DNA of 64,000 bases from an uncultured Bacilli bacterium (GCA_958413985.1 CATYVZ010000002.1:1-64000), one strand, 5' to 3'; positions 7,194 to 16,514 are shown, counted from the stretch's first letter. Notes: a model not told the origin generated them from the sequence alone. Numbers and translations are program-made.

Positions 7194-8405
7194 TCATCTT
7201 TTTTTAGCTAATTTTCTCATATTAAATATTATTAAATACCACATTATAATTAGTGATAACATAACAAAGATATTATCGGTTATAAAATTGATTAGAGAAA
7301 ATGATAACTCACCATTATAGATAACTGGTATTGTATCGATAACTTCGTTGTTTAATAAAATATTTAAAGTGCCAATATTTCCTTTTTTGGTGAAATAATC
7401 GATTTCTTCTAATCCATCATACTGCAAAATAAAATCATCTTTATTAATATTTATATTTAAATATTTAGAAATCGTTTGACCAGCTTTAATTTCTAATTGT
7501 TTTTCCTTACTATTTAAAGTACCTAAAGTTACGATAGTATCGTTAGTATCTAAAATAGTCAAATAACGATAATTGGAAGTATAGTAGTCATAAATAGTAA
7601 AAGCATCAATAATATGGAGAGGTTGACTGCTTTCTCCATCAGCGTTGGTGGTGATTAATAAATATTCAACGCCATCATAATTAGCTATACTAGATAAACA
7701 ATATCCTGCTAAGGTTGTATAGCCAGTTTTTGAACCATAAATATATTTATTATCTAGACCAAAACGGTTTAAATAATTAGAAAAGACACTTTTAAAAGTT
7801 AATGATCCATCACTAGTTGTATAACTGTTAGATGTATATATTTCTTTAAATATAGGATTTTGTAAAGCATATTTCAAAATAATGTTCATCTCTCTAACCG
7901 TAGAATAATGGTTATATGTATCTAAACCAGATGTATTAGCAAAATGTGTCGCAGTTAGACCTAAGTCTTTTGCTTTTTCATTCATCAAGTCGACAAAATC
8001 AGCTTCGTTACCAACTATATAATAAGCTAATGTTCTAGTAGCATCAGCTCCTGATGGTAGTAGTGATCCATATAGTAGGTCTTTATAAGTAACAGTTTGA
8101 TTAAGTTTAAAACCAGCTACTGAGGCATTAGCTTCGATCAATCCTTCTAAAGCTTGATATGGAACAGTCACTTTTTGCTCGATGTTATCGATATTTTCTA
8201 TGGCGACAATGACAGTCATTATTTTAGTTAGACTAGCTATATAAGTTTTCTCATCAGCGTTCTTTTCATAAATTACTTTATCTTCGTTCATATTATATAA
8301 AATAGCATGTGATGAGTTTATTTCTAAATTATCTGCTTTAATATTAAAGGGGATAATAAGCAACAATAAAATTAAATATTTAAAATACTTCATATAATTC
8401 CTCAT
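7194..8405 (-). CDS. D-alanyl-D-alanine carboxypeptidase-like protein (peptidase S11), membrane anchored
   Basis: 403 residues with a signal/anchor segment (about 6-22), an S11 peptidase domain and a C-terminal membrane helix (about 372-396). SxxK is S58-L-T-K61 and KTG is 226-228. The second catalytic motif reads SGA at 118-120 (LLPSGADAT) instead of the usual SGN; I recall the Ala variant in other Firmicutes serine hydrolases, so activity cannot be excluded. These enzymes trim the terminal D-Ala of peptidoglycan stem peptides outside the membrane. The ATG overlaps the yigZ stop by 4 bases. A second S11 enzyme with a normal SGN motif is at 42860. Confidence 0.88.
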   Translation of the reverse strand: MRNYMKYFKYLILLLLIIPFNIKADNLEINSSHAILYNMNEDKVIYEKNADEKTYIASLTKIMTVIVAIENIDNIEQKVTVPYQALEGLIEANASVAGFKLNQTVTYKDLLYGSLLPSGADATRTLAYYIVGNEADFVDLMNEKAKDLGLTATHFANTSGLDTYNHYSTVREMNIILKYALQNPIFKEIYTSNSYTTSDGSLTFKSVFSNYLNRFGLDNKYIYGSKTGYTTLAGYCLSSIANYDGVEYLLITTNADGESSQPLHIIDAFTIYDYYTSNYRYLTILDTNDTIVTLGTLNSKEKQLEIKAGQTISKYLNININKDDFILQYDGLEEIDYFTKKGNIGTLNILLNNEVIDTIPVIYNGELSFSLINFITDNIFVMLSLIIMWYLIIFNMRKLAKKR

Positions 8406-8974
8406 TTCATATAAATACTTTCAAGTATAGTGACTTTACTAATTTGGCTTAATGTTTTTTCGATTTCGTTAAAATCTTTAACAGTGATCATTACCTTATA
8501 GATTGAATTTTGTTGGAAATCTTTTTCTACAATAGTACCTTTATTTAATAAATAATCAACTTCTTTTGTTTTTTGATAATCAAATTTGATTTCTAATAAA
8601 ATCCCTTCTTGTAATTGTTTGGGAATAATGCTTTTTTTAGTGACATTGCCATAAGCTCTTACTAGACCTCCAGTTCCCAATTTGATGCCTCCAAAATATC
8701 TTACGACGATACATAAAACGTGATTAAGGTTTTCTTTTATTAAGACATTTAAAATGGGTAGTCCTGCTGTTTTATTAGGCTCACCATCATCACTAGCTTT
8801 TTGGTTACCGTCGATAATATAAGCATAGCAATAGTGAGTTGCGTCGCGGTATACAGTTTTAACTTCTTGCAGTTTTTTTTCAATGTCCTCAATTTTGTCG
8901 ACTTGAGAGATTATAGCAATAAATTTCGACTTTTTTATGATTAATTCATATTTGTTATCGACGACTGATTTCAT
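8402..8974 (-). CDS. YigZ/IMPACT family protein
   Basis: 190 residues. The N-terminal IMPACT domain is clear from FIAIISQV, then ATHYCYAYII and the hallmark SDDGEPNKTAGLPIL, and GTGGLVRAYG; a smaller C-terminal domain (DUF1949-like) follows. The family is linked to translation-related regulation in eukaryotes, and its bacterial role is not settled. I start at the ATG at 8974, preceded by GGGTGG, not the TTG at 8986, which contains that site. The stop overlaps the next gene by 4 bases, giving a two-gene operon. Confidence 0.88.
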   Translation of the reverse strand: MKSVVDNKYELIIKKSKFIAIISQVDKIEDIEKKLQEVKTVYRDATHYCYAYIIDGNQKASDDGEPNKTAGLPILNVLIKENLNHVLCIVVRYFGGIKLGTGGLVRAYGNVTKKSIIPKQLQEGILLEIKFDYQKTKEVDYLLNKGTIVEKDFQQNSIYKVMITVKDFNEIEKTLSQISKVTILESIYMK

Positions 8975-9022
8975 AATTCCACCCAACTAATTATAACTTA
9001 TTATTTAAAATAAGTCTAGATT

Positions 9023-9835
9023 ATGATAAAATATTTAAGTATGAAAAAGTTTAAAAAAATTTATATTGAAATAACTAATATTTGTAATTTAAATTGTTCA
9101 TTTTGTTCAAAAGATAACAAACCCAAAAGAGAAATGACCTTGACAGAGTTTGAACACATTTTAAAACAAATCGATAAATATACAGATTATCTTTATCTAC
9201 ATATTAAAGGAGAACCATTGTTACATTCTAATTTAGATGCGATAATTGCTTTGTGTCAAAAATATCAAAAACAGGTTAATATAACTACCAATGGTACATT
9301 GTTAAAGCAAAAATTAACTAGTTTAGAAAAGGTTCGTCAGATCAATATCTCTTTACAGAGTTTGGTCGATAAAAATTTATTAATCGATATTTTAAAGTGT
9401 GGCGATCAATTAAGTGCTAAGGGAGTTCAAGTTGTCTATCGTTTTTGGACTGCCAATAATTCTAATTTAATTCGAACCGTTTTAGATTATTACAACTATC
9501 AAAATGAAATATCTAATAATATGAAATTGAAAGATAATCTTTATTTAAATAAATCATTTGAGTTTTTATGGCCTAATTTAGCTAACGATATAGTAAGTAA
9601 AAGAGGATATTGCTATGGCCTTAATACACATATTGGGATATTAGTTGATGGTACGGTTATACCTTGCTGTTTAGATAGTGATGGTATAATATCTTTAGGT
9701 AATATTTATGAAGAAAATTTAAGTGCTATTTTAAGTAAAGAAAAAACTAAACATATTATAAATGGTTTTAAAGATAACAAATTAGTTTCAGAATTATGTC
9801 AAAAATGTGATTTTAGAAAGAAGGTGTTTAAATGA
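9023..9835 (+). CDS. Radical SAM protein with SPASM-like C-terminal cysteines
   Basis: 270 residues. CNLNCSFC (C21, C25, C28) is the CxxxCxxC site for the 4Fe-4S cluster that cleaves S-adenosylmethionine; GEP (in LHIKGEPLLH) and TTNGT are also standard. The C-terminus has a SPASM-type cysteine set (RGYCYG, VIPCCLDSDG, CQKCDF) that should bind one or two further clusters. SPASM proteins often modify peptides or proteins, but no substrate peptide gene is recognised nearby. The ATG at 9041 is a possible alternative start; neither has a strong ribosome binding site and a -10-like TATGATAAAAT overlaps the first. It ends in an ATGA overlap with uvrC, so the two are cotranscribed. Confidence 0.85.
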   Translation: MIKYLSMKKFKKIYIEITNICNLNCSFCSKDNKPKREMTLTEFEHILKQIDKYTDYLYLHIKGEPLLHSNLDAIIALCQKYQKQVNITTNGTLLKQKLTSLEKVRQINISLQSLVDKNLLIDILKCGDQLSAKGVQVVYRFWTANNSNLIRTVLDYYNYQNEISNNMKLKDNLYLNKSFEFLWPNLANDIVSKRGYCYGLNTHIGILVDGTVIPCCLDSDGIISLGNIYEENLSAILSKEKTKHIINGFKDNKLVSELCQKCDFRKKVFK

Positions 9836-11598
9836 TCAAAGAAAAATTATCGTTAGTTCCTAAGAAACCAGGATGCTATTTAATGAAAAATAAAGATGGC
9901 AATATTATTTATGTCGGTAAAGCAAAAAAACTAAAAAACCGTTTAAGTTCTTATTTTCGAGGATCTCATTTTGGTAAAACCGCTAAATTAGTTAGTGAAA
10001 TAGTCGATTTTGATTATATGGTAGTCAATACTGAAATGGAAGCTTTAATTTTAGAGAACAATTTAATTAAACAATACGATCCTAAATATAACATTTTATT
10101 AAGAGATGACAAAAGTTATCCTTATATTGAGTTAACTAATGATGATGTTCCAAGGTTAACCATAGTAAGAAGTATTAATCGTAAAAAAAATTTAAATCAT
10201 TTATATGGACCTTATCCTAATGTTACAGCAGCTAGAAATACTGTTAATTTATTAAATCGCTTATATCCTTTAAGAAAATGTACGACTTATAATAAAAAAC
10301 CTTGTCTTTACTATCATATTAATCAGTGTTTAGGCTATTGCACTAATGATGTTCCACAAGAAAGAATAGAAGCTATGCGTGATGATATTATTAGATTTTT
10401 AAAAGGTGATCATAGTTTAATAACTGATAAGATAAAACAAGAAATGTTAAAAGAAAGTGAAGCTATGCGTTATGAAAAAGCTAAAGAACTTAAAGAATTG
10501 TTAGATTATATTGAGGTTGTCTTAACGAAACAACAAGTTGAAATGGGCGATATGGTCGATCGCGATGTTTTTGGATATTATACTGATAAAGGTTATCTAT
10601 CAATTCAAGTGTTTTTTATAAGAGGATCAAAGTTGATTGGCAAACATTCTAAAATTTTCCCATTGATCGATGATATATATGATAGTTTTACTAGTTATAT
10701 AACTAAATTTTACGACAAGGATATTATAAAACCTAAGGAAATATTAGTTCCAAGTGGTCTTGATAATGAACTGATAAGTCAATATCTACAAATAAAAGTC
10801 TTTAGCCCAGTTAAAGGTAGTAAGAAAAAAATTATCGATATGGCTTGTGATAATGCGAAAATACTATTAAACGAGAAATTCGAATTAATCAAAAAAGATG
10901 AAGCTAAGACAACTTTAGCGAACGAAGAATTAAAGAATATTTTAAAACTTCCTAAATTAGATCGAATTGAAATATTTGATAACTCTAATCTTTTTGGAAA
11001 TTTTAATGTTTCGGGAATGGTTGTTTATATCGATGGTAGGGAAGCTAAAAATGAATATCGTAAATATAAGATAACAGTCGATAAAAATGACGATTATCAG
11101 ACGATGCGAGAGGTTATCTATCGACGATATTTTCGAATTTTAAAAGATAATCTTTCAAGACCAGATTTAATTATTGTCGATGGAGGAATAGGTCAAATTC
11201 ATATTGCAAGAGAAGTGCTAAGTGAATTGAATTTAAATATTATGGTAGTAGGTCTTAAAAAAGATGATAAACATGCTACTAGTAAATTGTTGGCATTTGA
11301 CCCGATTGTTGAAATTGACATCGATAAAAATAGTAACTTGTTTCATTATTTAGAAAGAATGCAAGATGAGGTTCATAATTATACTATTAATTATCATAAA
11401 CAACTAAGGAGTAAAGGAAGTTTAGAAAGTGTTTTAAGTAATATTGCTGGTATTGGCGAAAAACGAAGAATTTTATTGTTAAAAAAATATAAAAGCATCA
11501 ACAAATTAAAGCAATTAAGTCTTGAGGAGTTAACTGAAATATTGCCTAAAGATGTCGCTGAAAATTTATATAATTATTTACAAGAATTTGACAAATAA
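9832..11598 (+). CDS. uvrC: Excinuclease ABC subunit C
   Basis: 588 residues, close to the family length. Order of domains: GIY-YIG nuclease (KPGCYLMKNKDGNIIYVGKA, about 12-90), cysteine cluster region (CTTYNKKPCLYY), UVR motif near 200-235 binding UvrB, RNase H-like nuclease for the 5' incision (FDNSNLFG, LIIVDGGIGQ), and helix-hairpin-helix at the C-terminus (SNIAGIGEKRR). It makes both cuts in nucleotide excision repair. The start overlaps the preceding stop by 4 bases. Confidence 0.97.
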   Translation: MIKEKLSLVPKKPGCYLMKNKDGNIIYVGKAKKLKNRLSSYFRGSHFGKTAKLVSEIVDFDYMVVNTEMEALILENNLIKQYDPKYNILLRDDKSYPYIELTNDDVPRLTIVRSINRKKNLNHLYGPYPNVTAARNTVNLLNRLYPLRKCTTYNKKPCLYYHINQCLGYCTNDVPQERIEAMRDDIIRFLKGDHSLITDKIKQEMLKESEAMRYEKAKELKELLDYIEVVLTKQQVEMGDMVDRDVFGYYTDKGYLSIQVFFIRGSKLIGKHSKIFPLIDDIYDSFTSYITKFYDKDIIKPKEILVPSGLDNELISQYLQIKVFSPVKGSKKKIIDMACDNAKILLNEKFELIKKDEAKTTLANEELKNILKLPKLDRIEIFDNSNLFGNFNVSGMVVYIDGREAKNEYRKYKITVDKNDDYQTMREVIYRRYFRILKDNLSRPDLIIVDGGIGQIHIAREVLSELNLNIMVVGLKKDDKHATSKLLAFDPIVEIDIDKNSNLFHYLERMQDEVHNYTINYHKQLRSKGSLESVLSNIAGIGEKRRILLLKKYKSINKLKQLSLEELTEILPKDVAENLYNYLQEFDK

Positions 11599-11635
11599 TT
11601 TATTTTTGTTATCATATATAACCGGTGATTAATTT

Positions 11636-12340
11636 ATGATGGATTTACACTTTCAAAGCGAAGAACACTTAAATTCTTTTGTTAAAAATTTAAAATTTAT
11701 TGGTTTTGGTTCAGAAGGGTGTTGCTATAAAATAAATAAAAATGTTGTTTTTAAACACTTATGTGGACCTTCTTATGAGGAAAAGAGTAAAGAAGAAATA
11801 TTACAGTTTAAAGATATTAAAATTCCTAATTATATATTTGTGCAGAATATAGGTTATTTAAATGGTGCAATAGTTGGTGTTTTGATGCGTTATGTTAGCG
11901 GTAAATGTGTCGATGATGGATTATTTCGAGTTCAAATTTCTAATTTAATTAAGGCTTTTGATGATTTGGTTAGTGCAACTAGAAAACTATCTAATTATGG
12001 AATAAGTGTTTTTGATGCTTGTCCGATCAATATGTTATATAATAATAGTAGATTTTATTTAATAGATACTATGGACTATATAAAAAAAGATATCGATAAC
12101 GATCAAGTTTTCAAGGATAATATGATTAGTATAATTAAACAAATGGAAAGTTCTATAATTCCTTTTGAAATTTTAAATTTTATCAGTTCTATTCCTGAAA
12201 TAAAAGAGTTTAGAAAAGATGATGATCTATTGATTAATCCAAGCTATATTTTAAAAGTTTTACTACGAGAATTAAACAGTTATCTTGGTTGTGAAATAAA
12301 AACATTGGAAGAAGCTAGTAAAAAATTGGTCAAGAACTAG
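11636..12340 (+). CDS. Small protein-kinase-fold protein
   Basis: 234 residues. Features of a kinase-like fold are visible: a glycine-rich loop IGFGSEGCCYKI (about 22-33), VVFKH as the likely ATP-binding lysine strand, a hinge-like MRYVSGK, a degenerate catalytic loop FDACPINMLY, and a DFG-like IDTMDY. It is shorter than standard Ser/Thr kinases and may be an aminoglycoside-phosphotransferase-like enzyme or a pseudokinase. The start is the first of two ATGs at 11636, preceded by ACCGGTGATTA. It is a single gene after uvrC with its own terminator hairpin. No target can be named. Confidence 0.6.
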   Translation: MMDLHFQSEEHLNSFVKNLKFIGFGSEGCCYKINKNVVFKHLCGPSYEEKSKEEILQFKDIKIPNYIFVQNIGYLNGAIVGVLMRYVSGKCVDDGLFRVQISNLIKAFDDLVSATRKLSNYGISVFDACPINMLYNNSRFYLIDTMDYIKKDIDNDQVFKDNMISIIKQMESSIIPFEILNFISSIPEIKEFRKDDDLLINPSYILKVLLRELNSYLGCEIKTLEEASKKLVKN

Positions 12341-12352
12341 CTTCTTGTTTTT
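12311..12352 (+). terminator. Terminator after the kinase-like gene
   Basis: GAAGCTAG (12311-12318, inside the coding end) pairs with CTAGCTTC (12337-12344), followed by TTGTTTTT. Confidence 0.65.
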
Positions 12353-12374
12353 ATATTTGGTATAATATAAGCAT

Positions 12375-12450
12375 GTCCACGTAGTTCAATGGATAGAATA
12401 TTCCTCTCCGAAGGGAATGATCGTAGGTTCAACTCCTAGCGTGGACACCA
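12375..12450 (+). tRNA. tRNA-Arg (anticodon CCG)
   Basis: Acceptor GTCCACG pairs perfectly with CGTGGAC; D-stem GTTC/GAAT; anticodon stem TTCCT/GGGAA around CTCCGAA, so the anticodon is CCG (12408-12410), reading CGG; TTCAACT T-loop; discriminator A and an encoded CCA end. A TATAAT at 12361-12366 lies just upstream. Confidence 0.93.
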
Positions 12451-12482
12451 TATTTAAAAATAACTCGGATAACGAGTGTGAA

Positions 12483-12507
12483 AAACATCAGATTTATTCT
12501 GATGTTT
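12483..12507. terminator. Bidirectional terminator after tRNA-Arg
   Basis: Perfect 10-bp stem AAACATCAGA / TCTGATGTTT with a 5-base loop between the tRNA and a convergent gene. Confidence 0.75.
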
Positions 12508-12517
12508 ATTATTTAAG

Positions 12518-12955
12518 TTATAAAAATGGTTTAAGTTTTTCTACTGCTTTTTCTTGCATACTGACATATTTCTTGACTAAATCATTAACGCTTTCTTCTG
12601 TTTCTTTGTTATTTAATAATTTTCTTCCTTCAATAATTCCCATATTTGTTCCTTGTAACAACATTTCAGCTATTTTAGAAGTACTCTTATCTAATAGTGT
12701 TTTCATATTTATTCCATACCATGTCATTGCTTTATTCATAGCATTTGTCTCATGAGGTGTTTCTTCATCGTGATTATATTTGGGATACATTTGATGTATT
12801 TCTTCTGATATTTCTTTATATTCTCGGTATTGTCGATCTAATTCTTTTTTTAATGATTCATCTTCAACTTTATCTAAAATATAGTTAATAGCATCCATTC
12901 CCATACAAGCACCTTTATTTAATTCATCTAAAACATTAATTTCATTTTCATTCAT
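12518..12955 (-). CDS. Conserved all-helical protein of unknown function
   Basis: 145 residues, predicted almost wholly helical, with four long amphipathic stretches reminiscent of a ferritin-like bundle but without a clear metal-binding EXXH pair. Striking motifs are NKGACMGMDAINYIL near the N-terminus and AEMLLQGTNMGIIEGRKLL in the third helix. I do not recognise it. The start is the ATG at 12955 with GGAGGAAA upstream. It is a single gene, convergent with tRNA-Arg, and shares the terminator at 12483. Confidence 0.75.
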   Translation of the reverse strand: MNENEINVLDELNKGACMGMDAINYILDKVEDESLKKELDRQYREYKEISEEIHQMYPKYNHDEETPHETNAMNKAMTWYGINMKTLLDKSTSKIAEMLLQGTNMGIIEGRKLLNNKETEESVNDLVKKYVSMQEKAVEKLKPFL

Positions 12956-13062
12956 AAATTTCCTCCTTGCATTATATTTTGAGTGTTTTGGTTACAATTT
13001 ATACAAAAGTACAACATATTTTAAATATTTATAAATAAAATAATAATAGGAGGGCAGTTTTA

Positions 13063-13518
13063 ATGGCAAAAATTAAAACATATATTAAATCGATATTAAT
13101 TCCTGTTATTATAGGTGGTCTTGTCGGTTTAATTATTTTTAGATCTATCGATTATAATTATTTGATAAAGCCGATGTTTGCTCCACCAAGTATATTATTT
13201 CCAATCGTATGGACAATTTTATATATTCTGATGGGAATTTCTTATGGTATTTTAAAAAGTAATAACTTAAATGATTGTCAGGTAAAATCAATTTATTATT
13301 TTCAATTATTTGTTAATGCATTGTGGTCTATTTTCTTTTTTACATTTAAGTGGCGCTTATTTTCGTTTTTATGGATATTATTATTAGATGTTTTAGTTAT
13401 TATTATGATTTATCGTTTTTATAAGAAAAATAAATTATCGGGATTATTACAAATACCATATATATTATGGATATTATTTGCCTCTTATTTAAATTTAGCT
13501 ATATATTTGTTGAATTAA
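13063..13518 (+). CDS. tspO: TspO/MBR family membrane protein
   Basis: 151 residues with five predicted membrane helices, the family plan. KPMFAPPSILFPIVWTILYI and ILMGISYGI match the conserved first loop and second helix of TspO, and NALWSIFFF and LLDVLVIIMI fit later helices. TspO proteins bind porphyrins and are linked to stress and tetrapyrrole handling. AGGAGG lies 10 bases before the ATG. It stands alone. Confidence 0.9.
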   Translation: MAKIKTYIKSILIPVIIGGLVGLIIFRSIDYNYLIKPMFAPPSILFPIVWTILYILMGISYGILKSNNLNDCQVKSIYYFQLFVNALWSIFFFTFKWRLFSFLWILLLDVLVIIMIYRFYKKNKLSGLLQIPYILWILFASYLNLAIYLLN

Positions 13519-13613
13519 AATTATATCCTTGTAACAATTAATTATAAGGAATAGGGGAAAGTAGTTTAATTATTTACAATTTAAAAAAACATCATCTTTA
13601 TTTAATAAAATGA

Positions 13614-13643
13614 TTGACAAACATTAACTTTATGTGCTATATT
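13614..13643 (+). promoter_or_regulatory. Promoter of tRNA-Ala
   Basis: TTGACA (13614-13619), 18 bases, TATATT (13638-13643); the mature tRNA begins 13 bases downstream. Confidence 0.75.
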
Positions 13644-13655
13644 ATTAATGCACTT

Positions 13656-13732
13656 GGGGAATTAGCTCAGCTGGCTAGAGCATCTGCCTTGCACGCAGAG
13701 GGTCAGGGGTTCGAATCCCCTATTCTCCACCA
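13656..13732 (+). tRNA. tRNA-Ala (anticodon TGC)
   Basis: Acceptor GGGGAAT pairs with ATTCTCC (one G-T); D-arm AGCTCAGCTGGCTAGAGC; anticodon stem TCTGC/GCAGA with loop CTTGCAC; T-arm GGGGTTCGAATCCCC; A discriminator and encoded CCA. Confidence 0.97.
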
Positions 13733-13769
13733 AGTTGATTATTTCACACAAAAAGTGTGTTATGATATA

Positions 13770-13877
13770 AAGGCTTTCGTTTAAACTTTCATTTAAATTA
13801 TTAGATATGGGGATATCGTTTATTTTAAAAAGTTTAGAATAGTCTTAAGAAATTTAAGGTTTTGATAACCTTTTTTT
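13770..13877 (+). ncRNA. Possible small RNA or leader ending in a weak terminator
   Basis: After tRNA-Ala there is a TTGATT/TGTTAT pair that could be a promoter, about 100 non-coding bases, and a 6-bp hairpin AAGGTT/AACCTT followed by seven T (to 13877). I find no match to SRP, 6S or tmRNA signatures. polA has its own TATAAT at 13923. Confidence 0.25.
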
Positions 13878-13946
13878 GTTTCTTTAAAAGAAAGTAGTGC
13901 TATCTTTTTTTTGTAAATATTGGTATAATAAATAAAGGTGAAAGTT

Positions 13947-16514
13947 ATGGAAAAAATAATCTTAGTCGACGGTAATAATCTTTTATTTAGAAGTTATTAT
14001 GCAACTGCTTATACTGGTAATTTAATGAAAAATAGTAAAGGGTTTCCTACTAATGCATTATATGGTTTTAGCAATATGATGAACAAAATTATCGAAGAAG
14101 AAAAACCTACTTATATAATGGTGGCTTTTGATAAAGGTAAAACATTTCGCCATGATAAATACGATTTTTATAAGCAGGGAAGAATTGAAACCCCTGATGA
14201 ATTAAAGTTACAGTTTCCTAAAGCTAAAGAAATGTTAGAAGCTATGGGGATAAAATATTTTGAAATTGATAATTATGAAGCCGATGATATAATAGGTACA
14301 TTTGCGGAATATTGTAACGCTGATCCTAATTTTATAGGGACTATTATTAGTAGTGATAAAGATTTACTACAACTAATAAGTAATGATATAGATATTAAAC
14401 TACTAAAACAACAAGATTATATTCGTTATAATCAAAAAACATTTGTCGAAGAATACGGTATTGAACCTATTAATATTATCGATTTAAAAGCTTTGATGGG
14501 AGATAGTTCAGATAATATTCCGGGAGTCAAAGGAATTGGCGAGAAAACCGCTTTAAAACTATTGCAGGAATATAAAACTTTAGATGGTATTTATCAAAAC
14601 ATTGATAAAATAACAGGTAAAACTAAAGAAAAATTATTAAACGATAAAGACAATGCTTATATGAGTTATGATGTGGCTACCATTTATAAAAATGTACCGT
14701 TAGATTTTAAAATTGATGATTTAAAATGTTTAGGCAAGACTGATAAATTAAAAGATATTTATGAAGAACTAGAATTTTTTTCTTTTTTAAAAAAAGAAAG
14801 TAAACAAGAACAAAAATTAGAAATACAGGTTATTGATGATATAGATAAGATAAAAATCGAGCAAGATTGTTCAGTATATTTAGAAATATTAGGGACTAAT
14901 TATCATACGTCGGCAATAATTGGTATGGGAATCTATAATAAAGAAGTTGCTTATTACGTTCCAGCTGATAAACTAACAGATCTAAGTTTTTTAAAAAACA
15001 TCGATATTTATACTTATGATTTAAAAAAAGCTTATGTCGCTTTAAAATGGCGAGGATTGAATTTAGATAACGTTAAAAATGACCTTATGATTGCAGCGTC
15101 ACTTTTAGAATATAATGTCAAAGATGATATAGCTTATTTAGCTAACCAATTAAACAATAATCTTCCTTTTTATGATGTGACATATGGCAAAAATGGTAAG
15201 ACAGTCCCTTCAGATGTCGCTAATATCATAGTATCTAAAGCTAAGTTTATCTATGATTATAAAGATGAAATTTTAAATAAAATAAAAGAAGAAGATGTGC
15301 TTGATTTATATGAAACAATCGAGATGCCACTAGCATACGTTTTAGGTGATATGGAATTTAATGGTGTTTATGTCGATAAAAGTGCATTAAAAGAAATGGG
15401 CGAGGACATTAAAATAAAACTAGAATTAATCAGTAAAGATATTTATAACCAAGCTGGTTGTCAATTTAATATTTCATCGCCCAACCAGTTAGGTGAGGTT
15501 TTATTTGAAAGACTAAAATTACCTCATGGGAAAAAAGGTAAGACAGGTTATTCAACGGCAATCGATGTTTTGAACAAATTAAAAGGAAAACATCCTATTA
15601 TTGATTTAATAATCGAATATCGAATGTTGACAAAATTATATACAACTTATATTGAAGGATTATCTAATGCTGTTATGCCAGATGATAAAATTCATACTAT
15701 CTATACCCAAACACTAACAAGAACAGGACGTCTATCTAGTTTAGAACCTAATTTACAAAACATTCCTATTCGTACAGAGTATGGTCGATTGATTAGAAAA
15801 GCTTTTATCCCATCTATTGATTCTATTATAGTAAGTGGCGATTATTCACAAATTGAACTTCGTATTTTAGCTCATATGGCTGATGTAGAAGCATTGATCA
15901 ACGCATTTAAAAATGATTTGGATATTCATAGCAAAACCGCTAGCGATATTTTTAAAGTTGACCCTAAATTAGTTACAAAACAGATGCGAAGAATTGCGAA
16001 AGCAGTTAACTTTGGAATAATTTATGGTATTAGTAGTTTTGGTTTATCAGAGAACTTAAACATTTCTACTAAAGAGGCTCAAAACTTTATCGACGAATAT
16101 TTAAATACTTATCCTGGAATTAAAGAATATATGGAAAAGACAATTAACCAAGCTTACGAATGCGGTTATGCAAAGACTTTATTTAATCGCAAACGGAAGA
16201 TCGAAGAATTAAAAAATTCTAATTATATGATTAGACAAAGTGGTGAGAGAATGGCTTTAAATACGCCAATTCAAGGCACAAGTGCTGATATAATAAAAAA
16301 AGCAATGGTCGAAATTCATAAGAAATTAAAGGAAAACAATTTAAAATCAAAAATGATTATTCAAGTCCATGATGAATTGGTTTTCGATTGTTTAAAAGAT
16401 GAAAAAGAAGATGTAATAACCATCATGCAAAAAGTTATGGAAAATGTATGCGATCTAAAAGTTCCATTAAAAATCGATGTCGAATATGGCAATAATTGGT
16501 ATGAGGCTAAATAA
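13947..16514 (+). CDS. polA: DNA polymerase I
   Basis: 855 residues. The N-terminal 5'-3' exonuclease (ILVDGNNLLFRS, YEADDIIGT, GDSSDNIPGVKGIGEKTA) is complete. The middle 3'-5' exonuclease region (about 290-450) lacks the DxE catalytic pair, as in Bacillus-type Pol I, so no proofreading is expected. The polymerase has motif A SGDYSQIELRILAHM, motif B RRIAKAVNFGIIYG and motif C QVHDELVFD. It removes RNA primers and fills repair gaps. I use the ATG at 13947, 5 bases after AAAGGTG; the GTG at 13938 is part of that site. Confidence 0.97.
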   Translation: MEKIILVDGNNLLFRSYYATAYTGNLMKNSKGFPTNALYGFSNMMNKIIEEEKPTYIMVAFDKGKTFRHDKYDFYKQGRIETPDELKLQFPKAKEMLEAMGIKYFEIDNYEADDIIGTFAEYCNADPNFIGTIISSDKDLLQLISNDIDIKLLKQQDYIRYNQKTFVEEYGIEPINIIDLKALMGDSSDNIPGVKGIGEKTALKLLQEYKTLDGIYQNIDKITGKTKEKLLNDKDNAYMSYDVATIYKNVPLDFKIDDLKCLGKTDKLKDIYEELEFFSFLKKESKQEQKLEIQVIDDIDKIKIEQDCSVYLEILGTNYHTSAIIGMGIYNKEVAYYVPADKLTDLSFLKNIDIYTYDLKKAYVALKWRGLNLDNVKNDLMIAASLLEYNVKDDIAYLANQLNNNLPFYDVTYGKNGKTVPSDVANIIVSKAKFIYDYKDEILNKIKEEDVLDLYETIEMPLAYVLGDMEFNGVYVDKSALKEMGEDIKIKLELISKDIYNQAGCQFNISSPNQLGEVLFERLKLPHGKKGKTGYSTAIDVLNKLKGKHPIIDLIIEYRMLTKLYTTYIEGLSNAVMPDDKIHTIYTQTLTRTGRLSSLEPNLQNIPIRTEYGRLIRKAFIPSIDSIIVSGDYSQIELRILAHMADVEALINAFKNDLDIHSKTASDIFKVDPKLVTKQMRRIAKAVNFGIIYGISSFGLSENLNISTKEAQNFIDEYLNTYPGIKEYMEKTINQAYECGYAKTLFNRKRKIEELKNSNYMIRQSGERMALNTPIQGTSADIIKKAMVEIHKKLKENNLKSKMIIQVHDELVFDCLKDEKEDVITIMQKVMENVCDLKVPLKIDVEYGNNWYEAK

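Noticed and set aside
12417..12755. Plus-strand reading frame of 112 codons over tRNA-Arg and the helical protein
   Set aside because: It begins inside the tRNA and lies opposite a better gene with a GGAGG start and helical protein composition.
13770..13877. SRP RNA, 6S RNA or tmRNA
   Set aside because: None of the conserved loops (such as the SRP GNAR/GGAA loop or tRNA-like ends of tmRNA) is present.
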